From the NCBI GenBank assembly GCA_034008185.1, contig CM067081.1:155464258-155528257 (forward strand): a stretch of DNA of 64,000 nt, written 5' to 3'. A program made the translations under genes and the position numbers. The stretch comes from Gorsachius magnificus. Its lineage: Eukaryota; Chordata; Aves; Pelecaniformes; Ardeidae. This document shows positions 49,101 through 59,330 of this stretch, piece by piece (within the stretch, counting starts at the first letter, position 1; every line of letters starts with the position of its first letter). The notes under the pieces are model-generated. The model had not been told where the DNA came from. It saw only the letters and a list, made by a program, of their open reading frames with translations, and searched no databases.

Positions 49101-52100
49101 GTGTCGTTGAATGTCATGAATGCAGGGAGAGCTGAGCATGACTTGGCCTCTTACAGAACACCTAGGAAGTTTGAAGGAATATACTGTATCAGTTTACCAA
49201 CAGGCAATTTTTAAAACTAATATATGGAGGCATCTTCTGCCTTCCCACCTTCATGATCCACTTACCGCAGGCTTGGTAAGATGTATTCCTGGAGATATCT
49301 CAGGGGGTTTTTTTTCTGTTACTTTTTTTAATAGGAAGTGTTATGTTGATCTGTAAGTGTCATGCCACTGCCACTGGCCAGATGAAATACCATCTGAGCA
49401 GTTCATGGGTGTACTGGTTCCACCTGCTGGCTGAACTGGTGGTGATGACCTGTCAATCAAGTGGTACAAGCAGGGTTGAACAAATAATCTTATGAAAAGA
49501 TTTTGCAAATAATTCCTGTCTGAGGGATGGGGACAGAGTCTTGTCTTTGTGCTACAAACTTTCTCTCTGTTTTTTCATTGAATTTAATTTCATTAAATTA
49601 AATTTTAAAATGCAATTTCTTAAGCAGGATGGCAATACCTAAGCACAAGTGCACTTCTAGCAAGACAAGGACAGCAACCCTCTTTGAAAATAAGATGATG
49701 AACAAATTAACCCACTGTTGTGCCAGCACTGCTGCCTGCTCATCACTTCTGGAGCTCATCCAGGGAGAGAAAGCCCAGACCCATTCCCCCTAGAGCTATC
49801 ACCAGTACTGCATGGCATGCCCAAGGGCTTGGAGAAGGATGACCCCCTTGCACTGGGAACATACCCCAAAAATTTCCTCAAAGAGGGAAAAGAATGGGGG
49901 TGGGGGGAATCCAGAGCTGGACTTAACTCTGGATACTGCAGTGTCCATGGGTACAGAAGAAGGGCTGGAGGTGAGAGGAGCGAATGGCACTCATTAGCAT
50001 GGGTTATAGGGTTGATACCAGGGTTTAGAGGTCGGGGGGCACTGGCACGGGATTCCAGTTAAAGCTGGATCCTGCAAAGCCTGCAGGGCGAGAAGAAAGC
50101 TGAGGACTTACATGAAGGCAAATGGTGTTTGCTAAGTATGACTAATGCCAGAATTAGTGTTGGACTTACTGTTAGGATTTGGGAATTTAGGTGCTCTAGA
50201 GCTTAGTTCCTTGTTTGAATCTCACCAGGCTTTCAGTGCTGAGGGTTGGCTCCAGCAGAAGTAAATCTTTTTTGATTGGTTTTGTTAGCACTAGGCCACA
50301 ATTAGGTCTAAGTTTAAGATAACAAAGTTTCTGAGATCCTGTTTTATAGAGTTTCATTTCTTGCTGTGCTGTCAAAGCACGTGGAGTAGATTAGCAGCTG
50401 GTTCTCTGGAGGTGAATGATTTATATTGTAGGTTTTGGAGCTAGTAGGTTTTCAAAGGTCTTTAGAGGTGCCCTTTAGATTCTTTGACAATTCACCTATT
50501 CCAGGTATTTTAAGAGTGCATGACTGCATTAACTTCTGCGGTTTGCAAACCTTCATACCTCATTTTTCTACCAAAGGAAGAAGAGAAGGTTTCTGAGGGA
50601 ACATCGCGGTGCTGCTACCCTTCCCCCTGCTTCAGGCAGTCGTTGCTGGCTTCCAGACGTTCAGTCTAGCCAGATAGTGACAAACTCAGAAAAGGAGCAA
50701 ATTATCTATGAATCACACAAGGCTACAGTTATACCCCTGAATAAACCAGGGACAGAATATTAGTGCATGAGCAGGTCCTACAGATGTCCATATTGACATG
50801 CTTCTTAGCATGGTTTTGTCCTGCATCAATTAGCTGTCCCCCAGGCATGGTCTGGGCACAGTTCAGGAGGTGAACATGCACCACAACCATAAGCAGTTTG
50901 AATATGGCCACTCTCTTCGGGAAAGGGATTTAACCTCGGGGACAGGAGGTGTTCTCAGAGCCAGAGAAGAGTCGCTTGCCTGAATTATTTAGTAATACAC
51001 AGCAATCCAAACTGACTCGGGGACAAACAAGCCAATAACTGGGTCTGAAAGGCCAGCCTAAGGAACAGCTTAATGGGGAGGGAATTTTTGCATCAATTGC
51101 AAAGATGCTGCTCATCTGCAAACACGATTTTGTTTTCTGTTTTAAAATCACTGGTGTTTTAAAGGATTTGTTTGGAAGCAAATCCCTCCAATTTTCTTTG
51201 TTGTTTCTGATGGCACGTCTGTGATTGTGTGAACTTGGTAGCACTGTGCAGGTATGCTGCAGCAGATTACCATGCTGCCAGTAGTTTTCATGCAGCGTTA
51301 CTGTACTGCAGTCAGAAATGGTTGATTACACAGGAGAAGGAAGCACAGAGCAGTTGTTGAGTATTTAGATAATGCTAGATGGAATATGAGTCTGATTGCA
51401 TTTGACTTAAAAGCAACCTTCTTCCCTGCCTAAAAACCAAAATCCCACCCCTGAAAATATTACAGCTGCCTCCCATGGTAATTTTTTTAGTGATTTTTAT
51501 AAGCTTGAGGATTCTCAGATGCAGCCAGTACTTTGTCCATTCGGAGAGAGGTGACACTTCATCTTTCACTAAGATACTTCAGGCTCATTCTCATATCAAA
51601 TCCATTTTCATTCCTGCTATATGAACCTGTAACATAGGTTATGCAATTAGGAGGAAAGTGTTTGCAGAAACGATAAGGAAAACCTGATAAATGAAATCCT
51701 CTATACACTGTCAGTCACGCTGATGCTATTCCAATAAACACAAACATGTTTTTGTGTACCCAGTTTAAAGAGACAGAGTAAAATAATTTATGGCCAAAAT
51801 TGTTTTTCCTTCCTTGCAGCATTTATATTCATATAATACTATACACACCAAAAATATGTTAAGGGAACATTACTGACATAAAGTAGAGTGCTAAAAAGGC
51901 AATGCTATGGTTAGTGTTGAAGTTAGAACATTATAGTTAACAGGCTTTTTGTTCAGTAACTGGGCCCCTCTCTGTGAATGCGCTATATACAGTCTTTATG
52001 CAATTAGGAACATTTTTTAGGGTGAATGTTTGGTTTTAGTTTTTTGCTTTCGAGGCAAATGCAGTCAGATTTATATCGCATCTGTTATTATCTAAGTGGA

Positions 52101-52404
52101 GCCTTGTCTTCCAGAGGAGATTTGTCTTGTAGAGTACACAGATTGGGCAGCCTTCAGGAGCCACTTAGGAGTGGATGCAAAATACTTTTCCAAGTGTTGC
52201 CCTATAATTTTTTCTTTTTTTTTTTTTCTTCGGTACACTATTCAAACCTTGCTTGGAAGACAAAATCAGTCATTTCCTTGTGCAAATTGTTATTCTGCTC
52301 TTTCACTGTAGTTTCTGAGTGCCTCAGAAATGTTAATATATCGTTAGCAATTCTGAGGAGGTGATGTGATATCTCCGCTTTATAAATCAGGAGTGAAGGC
52401 TGGT

Positions 52405-52435
52405 GGTTGAAGCACAGGACTGAGAGTATTTAATA
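52405..52435 (+). repeat. Possible MIR-like head fragment
   Basis: GGTGGTTGAAGCACAGGACT followed by GAGAG resembles the start of the MIR tRNA-related head (GTGGTTAAAGCACAGGACTG, GGAG). Only about 30 bases match, so this is tentative. Confidence 0.3.
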
Positions 52436-52477
52436 ATTTGGGGGCCCCATTGAATGACCCGATTTCTTGGACTAATG

Positions 52478-52575
52478 CATTTTGTGCGATCAAGGCACAT
52501 TCCCTGTTGATTTCAGTGGCATTAGTGAGTGCTCAGGAGCTCTGCAATTGGCCACTGGGTTTGAAACTGAAGGCC
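52478..52575. repeat. Ancient interspersed repeat fragment (sauropsid type)
   Basis: CCCTGTTGATTTCAGTGGCA, TTAGTGAGTGCTCAGGAGCT and CTGCAATTGGCCACTGGG resemble a recurrent sauropsid pattern: CCCATTGATTTCAGTGGGA, TTGTGAGTGCTCAGCACCT, CTGAAAATCAGGCCACT. It is recognised from memory as repetitive sequence; no family name is given. Confidence 0.5.
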
Positions 52576-52789
52576 AAAGAAATAAGGAATACTTATTTGG
52601 TGACCAGCTGAGTCAAGATTTAGCATAAAGAGCTTCCCTGGCAGCACATAAGAACTGTGGAGGAGAGGCTAGCATCCAATACTTTCTCCAAGGATGACGC
52701 TCATGTCCAGTTGTCCAGAGCCTCTTTCTTCTGATTCTACTATGCCTTTGAAGATCTGTAACAAATGAGGCAGCGCTCCATTGAGTGAT

Positions 52790-52897
52790 GGTCTCTCTAG
52801 GGTCATGGTTTAGTGGTGGGATGGTAGTGCTAGGTTAATGGTTGGACGTGATGAACTTAAAGGTCTTTTCCAACCTGGATGATTCTATGATTCTCTA
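52790..52897 (+). mobile_element. CR1 LINE 3' end (5'-truncated)
   Basis: The sequence GGTCATGGTTTAGTGG, then AGTGCTAGGTTAATGGTTGG, ACGTGATGAACTTAAAGGTC, TTTTCCAACCTGGATGATTC and TATGATTCTCT is a typical avian CR1 3' UTR. It ends in the diagnostic GATTCTATGATTCT octamer repeat. It is the youngest-looking CR1 in the window, judged by closeness to the familiar pattern. No reverse transcriptase sequence is present. Confidence 0.88.
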
Positions 52898-53320
52898 GCT
52901 GCACTTCTGATCCTCAGAACAGATACCTACTGACAAGTTAGAAAACAGATAATTTATTTAAAGAGTACACTCAGAGATAACAGTCCAAACCACTTCAGCT
53001 TTGACAGCCTGTCCCAAATTTTCCTTGTTATTGCATGAAATGGGATATTCCATGTATACATCAAAAATGTGCCCATATTTTGTCTTACAGTAGCCGTCTG
53101 ATGACAGTACCTGTGTCAGTCTCTTCCTTCAGCTTAATAACCTGTTACATACTCTTCTACTTAAAAACAGCTCATCTTTGCTCAAAACTGGTCTGTAGTG
53201 TCAGCTCAGTGACATTAATTTACTACACTGGGTGGTGTTGCTGCAAATGTAAAACTATCCCATTAGCCTGTTTGCAATATAAAATAGGCTTCTGCATTTT
53301 ACAAGCTTGTGCAGTGTAGC

Positions 53321-54907
53321 AAGATTCTGGCAAGTGTAAAGGAAAAAGGTGTTAAGGAGAGCTGGCAGCTTCTTAAAGAAAAGATATTAGTGCAAACTCT
53401 TCCAATAAGGAAGAGAGTTAAGGAAGTGCAGTAGAAGACCAGTGTAGCTAAATTGTCAGCTTTTCGTGGCCCCTGAAGGGAAGAAGTCTTTTTTGCACAG
53501 TGGGAAGTAGGTCAGATTTCCAAGAACAAGGATAAAAAAATAGCAGGTAGGGACAGTAAAATCAGAAGTCTTGAAGCACAAAATGAGATGAAAGTATCCA
53601 GGTGTGCAACAGGTGGTAAGAACTTGGGTTTTGTGTACATTAGTAATAAAGGAAGGACTGAAAGAAAATATTTAGAGGGTGAAAGGGATCAACAGATGGC
53701 ATTGGGGAAAGTCAAAGTGCCTTAGGTTTTTTTGGGCCTCTCCCAATAAAGTGGAAGCTGCTGATAACATGAGGGACTGTACTGCCACTGCTACCCTGGG
53801 CAGGTAGGCAGAGGCCTGGGTGTCAGATGATCTCACGCGCATAAGTGATTGTCTCTGTACAGCCTGGTATCTACAGAGGTGTGTACCTTCCACCCCCACC
53901 CACCAATTTTAGTATGGTTTGTCTGGAGGGCAGTGCTGTATGATACCTGAAACACTGATTGAAGATGACTAGGAAAGTGTTTAGGAACAGTCCACTGTCA
54001 GAAAGGAAGCATGAGCTGGGAGGATGCCAGAGGTGGCTTCTTTGCAAGGGCTATTCTGTACTTCTGTTAATGGTTTAGATGATGGCACTGAGTGCGATAA
54101 CAATGTATGTAGAAGGTACTAAGCTGGTAAGGATGAAAGATGCTATGAAAGAGAGGGCTACAATTCAAAGTGGTCTTGATCAGTTGGAGAAGTAATCATA
54201 AAAAGAATGGTTGCAGTTCAATAAGGTCATGTTCTATATACCACTCTTAGGAGTAACTAACTTTAATGATAAAGGCTGGAGAATAACTTCCTAGAGAGCA
54301 ATTATTCAGAAAAAAGTCTGACGGTTGCAGGGACCCACAAGCCAGTACATGAGTCACTGTCATGACTGTGGTATGTAGTATTCCAGGGTGAATAGAGAGG
54401 AATATAGCCTGCAGAATGTATAAAAGCCAAATCATTCCTTGTCTGGAGTACCATGTCAAGTCACAGGGATTATACCTTGAGAAAGGTGTAAATCAACAAG
54501 ACTATGCAGAGGGACAGCAACAAGACTGAATAAACAGTCCCAGATAACACGACTGATGAGTATGTATTGAGTGAATTTGTGTTATTTGGGGTAGATGGCA
54601 GCAACGTGATTTGTGGTTATTATAGCCTTCTGTATATATGGGCTGCTGCAAAGAGGGAGATAATAACCTGTTTCCTATGCCTGTGGTAGCACAAAGACTA
54701 AAGACAGTAAGTTCTGGCAAGAGAGATGGTGCTATCATGGTAAGAGTAGCCCAGCACTGGAAGAGTTTGCGTGGGGAGGTTATTGAATCTCCATTGTTGG
54801 AGGACTTCAGGAACAATGAGGAAACATCCTCCAGCAATAATAGAAGTTGTAGCAGATTCTGTTATGGGGCTGGACATCTCCTGATGCCTCTTCCAGTTGT
54901 AATTGTG
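53321..54907 (+). mobile_element. Ancient degraded CR1/L3-type LINE, about 1.6 kb
   Basis: Long-range order matches a sauropsid CR1 from the linker between endonuclease and reverse transcriptase to the 3' end. Near the start are GAGAGCTGGCAGCTTCTTAA, AGTGGGAAGTAGGTCAGATT and GCACAAAATGAGATGAAAGT. In the middle are TTAATGGTTTAGATGATGGC, AAGGTACTAAGCTGGTAAGG and TTGCAGTTCAATAAGGTCAT. Near the end come GTCTGGAGTACCATGTCAAG, CAGCACTGGAAGAGTTTGCG, GGGAGGTTATTGAATCTCCA and GGGCTGGACATCTCCTGATG. Most of the reverse-transcriptase palm is missing and the frame is broken throughout, so it is a dead copy. About 53700-53990 is poorly matched and may be a separate insertion. The 154-codon frame at 54638-55102 falls mostly inside it and is not a gene. 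Confidence 0.75.
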
Positions 54908-55654
54908 TTGTTTTCTGACATGCTTTCTCTTTCATCTTTTTTATCCTTTTACTCCTTGGTGAATATCACTATTGACTGCATAGGAATTTCTTGGGGGGGA
55001 AGGGGTTGTGGCAGATTAAAATTTAGCAAATCCATAGCAGTCATCTTGGTAAAGAACTTCACGGGGCAGCCCTTTAAACTACTATGTTTCACCAACTGCT
55101 GAAGCTGTAAGAGTCCCAGGCCACAACTTCATAGTGAGAGTGCTCCTTATAGGCAGAGTAAGGACTGGGACTTGCTTTCTAATCAACATATTTTATGAAG
55201 ACTTTTAAAATGCATGTAACAGTCTGACATACCAGCTGTCACCAGAAATTGTGTCCCCCACTGACACCCACGTGCAGTACATTGGCACTCATGTCACACG
55301 GAGAGGGAGTGTTGACAGGTCCTCTTACTAGTCACCTTAGAAAGGGAGGAGAGAAGCAGGGTTCAGCAGAGGAGAACTGGCAGTTGCAGGAGAACACCAA
55401 GAATGGCAGAACCAGAACGGTTGGAGCAAGGAGTTACTGGACTGACCCGGGGCTTTTACAAGCCCAGGAGGAAGTGTGTGCAGCAAGAGAGACACATTTT
55501 CTCCAGCCTCATCCATGTTTAGCTTAGCATTTGGGACTGATTCAAACCTCTCCCACTGTGGGACAGCAGTGCAATGCCATTCATGGCCAGTCTTTCCAAG
55601 AGTAGCTCTAGTTGCATTTGTGTTAAAATTGAGTTGTGTTTTCTTTTGACTTAG

Positions 55655-55771
55655 AAGCCGAACTTGATTTCCAAGCCAATGCTTGACAGCATCCTTTGTC
55701 TTCGTGATGACAGATGGAAGTATGTCCGGAACCTCCTGACCCCAGCCTTCAGCAACACCAAACTCAAAGAG
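55655..55771 (+). CDS. TBXAS1: TBXAS1 coding exon c (C-helix WxxxR exon)
   Basis: 117-base exon of 39 codons, phase 0 at both ends. It begins KPNLISKPMLDSILCLRDDR and continues WKYVRNLLTPAFSNTKLKE. It aligns one-to-one with human TBXAS1 residues of about 112-150 ([20 protein letters not shown]...). The W-K-Y-V-R segment is the conserved P450 C-helix WxxxR motif, whose Trp and Arg contact a heme propionate. The acceptor TTGACTTAG|AAG is a NAGNAG tandem (TAGAAG), so the first Lys may be alternatively skipped. The donor is GAG|GTAAGG. CYP3A proteins share the helix pattern, but DSILCLRDDRW and the neighbouring exons fit TBXAS1 better. Confidence 0.97.
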
Positions 55772-56599
55772 GTAAGGTGTGTAGACAGTGCTGCTTTCAT
55801 AATTTAGAAGACATAATTGTTTTCTTTTGTGCAGGCATCTGCTTTATATCTGTTCATATTAAGGATAGGTAAAACCTGCTGCTTTGTGCCAGTTCATTTA
55901 GACCTGAAGAGCATATGCAGTAGAGTGTACATACAGTGTGGTCCAGATCATAGACTGGTGAAAATCAGAATAGCTCATCTGAGGATATGATCCCCTGTCT
56001 TTCTCGATATAAGCCAGTTTGTCCATAAAAGTGTAGCAAACTCAAAAAGGACCCTTACACCTTCCTCCTCCCTCCCCATTAGGAGTAAGCTAAAGTACGG
56101 GAAAGGTTATTGCTCCCAGTTGGAACATAGCTTTTCGTGATTTGCAGAGTCAGCAGCTCCCACGTTAACACAGGAACTGCTGTCAGTCTATTTTCATTTC
56201 TCCATCTTCTTCCCCCACTCCTCCTTTTATTCTTTAATCCTTTTATATAATAAAATAAGTCACTGGAACAGAATGTCATTGCCAGATAAATACCTCTGAC
56301 TGAAAATAAATGTCTCTGCACTGACCGGCTGCTAATTTCCTATAAATGTCTCAGCATTTACTTAGTCATGGGAACCCATTATCCGGTAACAAAGTCCTAT
56401 TCCAGTGACACGATATCTCTTAATTAAACGCAGGTAAATGATTGACTGGTTAAAGTCTTCTTTCAAGGAAAAAAAACCCCACAATCAAAAACCACCTCTT
56501 CCTTTAGGTATTTTATTCAGAAAGGGAACCATGCCTCACTCCAGTGCCCAGTCCTGGGTTGTAAAATTTTCCACTGGGCAGACGCTTGTGTTGTTTTGA

Positions 56600-57100
56600 C
56601 ATGCCGCTGTCGAAATCCACAGTAACATCTAAATGTGTCTGGCTCTCCCAGCTCTATAGACAGCGGTCGCTTAGCAACGCCGGCTGTCACCTCCTTATTA
56701 TGGTAAATTCTAATTGGCCGCCAGCCTGGCGGAGATGCTGATTAATCACGACTGACAATGCCATTGGTTATGCGCCCCGACATTTGCTCTGTCACCGGCT
56801 CCATCGCGAAATTTTAGCGAGGCGAGGATGTTTAAATATGCAAGTGATTAGTTGCTCATGGTGTTGTGGGGAGAGGAGAGTTTTGCATTTTCCTAGCGGA
56901 AATTAATCTGCCTTACTGCAGGTCATCGGCTCTTTGCTGGCGGACTAACAAAAGATAAAGCCTCCCCTCAATTTGCGGAGAGCAACCTCTGCCGGCACCA
57001 GCCGGGCAGACTTGATGGAGGAGAGCGGTGAGGGTGAGCAGGTGGAGGCCCTGGGTGTCGTGCTTTGGGGCCAGACGGGCACGGGTTTGCAGGGTTTGAC
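56600..57100. promoter_or_regulatory. CpG-dense candidate cis-regulatory element
   Basis: I count 14 CpGs between 56664 and 56824, far above the flanking intron, and more up to about 57090. Motifs visible: an X-box-like RFX element GTCGC-TTA-GCAAC (56666-56678), two inverted CCAAT boxes (ATTGG at 56713-56717 and 56763-56767), a homeodomain-like GATTAATCA (56739-56747), and an octamer/homeodomain-like stretch TTTAAATATGCAAGTGATTA (56831-56850). The mix of CpG retention and developmental-type motifs looks like a conserved enhancer or CpG-island promoter inside the intron. The target could be TBXAS1 or a neighbouring gene. No conservation data were available. Confidence 0.45.
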
Positions 57101-59164
57101 CAATTAAACCAGGATGGGAGGAGAAGTCACGGTGCTCGCTTTGCACTGCTTGGTGGTGGAGCTGCAATGCAGGAGGAGGGTAGTGGTAGGAGGTAAAGTG
57201 GAGGGCTGGATAGTGCCTGGTAGCTGTCTCTCATTCAAAAACTGAGATCTTTATTTTTAGCCTGATAACCAGCTTTCCCTCTGCTGCCTCTTCCAAACTC
57301 TGTGGAAAGGGTGAGATTGTGTGTAGGCTCAGGGTGACGTGGAAATGGTCACTTTCTCCTCCCAGTCTACAGAAAGTGGGAAAACAAGGAGTGGGGAAGG
57401 TCTTTCTGAAAGGCCCAACTTTGTTCCTACGTCCCATGTCTTCACCAGAAGACCATCCATCCTTACACAGAGAGACACTTGCAGTAAGTCCATGCGAGGT
57501 TAAGAGCTGCTTCTGAATGGACGCACTCCTCAGCCTTGCCTTTCATTTTCTACCCAAATACATGAACAATCCTGGGATTTGAAGTTAATGCAAGTTAAGT
57601 CCTCTCTCATGTGCTTCTCTTGCTGTTGCTTAATTTAGAAGCCATACCAACACTTCTCAAAGGAAATCAATGCTCATTAATCATGATCTCACTTTTTAAC
57701 TCTCCCATATTTGGTACTCTCTCGGAACCTCTACAGCAGCATGGAAATAAAAATACCATGTTCTAGTATTGGCCATACTACAGAGTATTCAGAGTTATGT
57801 AGAAGACACCTGTTTATAATAAACTCTTCCTCTCTACCTCAAAGGAGTTACAAATAAGCTAGTTTTGGTGTTAATTTATCGCATAAGAACCTGGATATGC
57901 TGTTTCATAGGTATTTATAAATACTGCTAGACAAATTCCTAATTTCTTCTCCTAAGACTTTGATTCCTTTTCCACAGAGATCTGAGCTCTGACAAAACCC
58001 CACACCAAAGTCTTCCTCTCCGTTTACTCTGGATGACTGCCTTGCCTTCGTTCCCCTATGCAAACTCCCCAGTGATGCTGCAGAGCCTGCAGACCTCCCG
58101 AGTAGTTTTGGAGAGTGGTTCCCCTTGAGCACCGCAGCCCGTAGTGCCACTCCAAACATAAACTTGTCTGTCTGGATGCTCTGAGAGAACTGGGAGCTAT
58201 TAGCCTGTGACAGAGCAATAAATGTTAACAGCTCCTTGTGTTCCCCATAGCAGTCACTTCAGATAAAAGGTGCACACAGGGATGGAGAGTTGAGTGTAGG
58301 TTCCTGACGTCTCCATTGCAGAAACACGAGAGTCTACTGGTAGGCTAAAGGACAGCTTCAGCACTAGCAATAACAAGAAGCCAGTCATCCACTCTTTGGC
58401 CTGGCTGCTGCAGGACAAAACCCGAGATGGAGCTCATGTATGTTGCTAAGATTTGACCCGTTATGCCCCACAGAGGCATGTAGGTGCTGTGGCTGGGGTC
58501 AGAGGCATACTTTGCCCTTGTCTCTCCACAGAAGCAGTGTAGTGTCACTGAGAAGTTCATTAAGTTTGAGGAATTTCCCCTTAGTTTGGCAAAAAAACCT
58601 CTCCAACAGCCAGTAACCAAATGAGGAAAAGTTGATCCCAGAAATTTTGAAGTTTGCAAAGTTATGAGCAATTAATTGAAACTAGAGGTTATAGAGCTGT
58701 TGGGTAGCCAGTGTAGTGATCTCTGCCTGTGTGCAGGGAGTTGTTTTCCTAACATTTTTCAAGATTTTCTGGCATCTTCTCCAGCTTTCTCTCTCTGTCT
58801 CCTCATTTTCTCTTTAAAAGACGTGCGCAGTTTCACTGTTGCTTTTATGGATTTCTATACATTGTGTGTTCTCCCTTTTTGATTTTCTTTTTCTAATGAG
58901 TATGTAAAGATTAGTAAAGCAGTCCACTCCAACTGAAGGAAGGTTTGGGTCCAGATAACATTAGATTCAAATACTATATGGTGAGCATAGCATAAATCAA
59001 TAGACTTCTAAGATTGATCCTGCAGTAAAATTTGGTAGCATCCCACATGAGGTGCCACTGGAGTTGGTAGCACATCTGATAATGAACTCTTTCTAGTGAG
59101 ACCCCTGAATGGACCTCATAGTGCCATTGCTATGGGAGCACTAAGAACGAGGAATGAGGGAGAG

Positions 59165-59330
59165 AAGTCATGAGACCCAAGAAATTTCGCTTCTAGGTCT
59201 GCCATAGGCTGGCTGTGGGATTCTCTGTGCATGAAATTACTTTCTTCTGTTAAATGGGAATAATCATGACCAGTGGAAGTTGATCCAAAGTGTAATTGAT
59301 GAGGAATTGCTGAAGAAAAATACCTGGAGG
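59165..59330 (+). repeat. MIR/CORE-SINE-like fragment
   Basis: GTCATGAGACCCAAGAAATT, TCTAGGTCTGCCATAGGCTG, GCTGTGGGATTCTCTGTGCA, TTCTGTTAAATGGGAATAAT and CATGACC follow MIR order (GTCAGGAGACCTGGGTT, CTGGCTCTGCCACTGACTTG, CTGTGTGACC, CATCTGTAAAATGGGGATAA, TAATACC). The copy is diverged and its tail is uncertain. Confidence 0.62.

Larger units (their letters stand above)
29010..55654 (+). other. TBXAS1: TBXAS1 intron between exons b and c (26.6 kb)
   Basis: It runs from donor GTAAGT at 29010 to acceptor TTGACTTAG at 55654. It is the largest intron in the window and carries most of the recognisable old repeats: MIR-like fragments (29.3, 30.6 and 36.3 kb), CR1 3' ends (33.9 and 52.8 kb), CR1/L3-like relics (40.0 and 53.3-54.9 kb), palindromic repeats (33.9 and 52.5 kb) and a CCTC tract (35.3 kb). 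Between these, 41-52 kb is largely unannotated AT-rich intron with many short chance frames, none with a coding signature I recognise. A possible CTCF-type site lies at 43301-43314. Confidence 0.85.

Noticed and set aside
54638..55102. 154-codon plus-strand frame
   Set aside because: Largely inside the degraded CR1 copy, corresponding to its 3' UTR rather than a protein.
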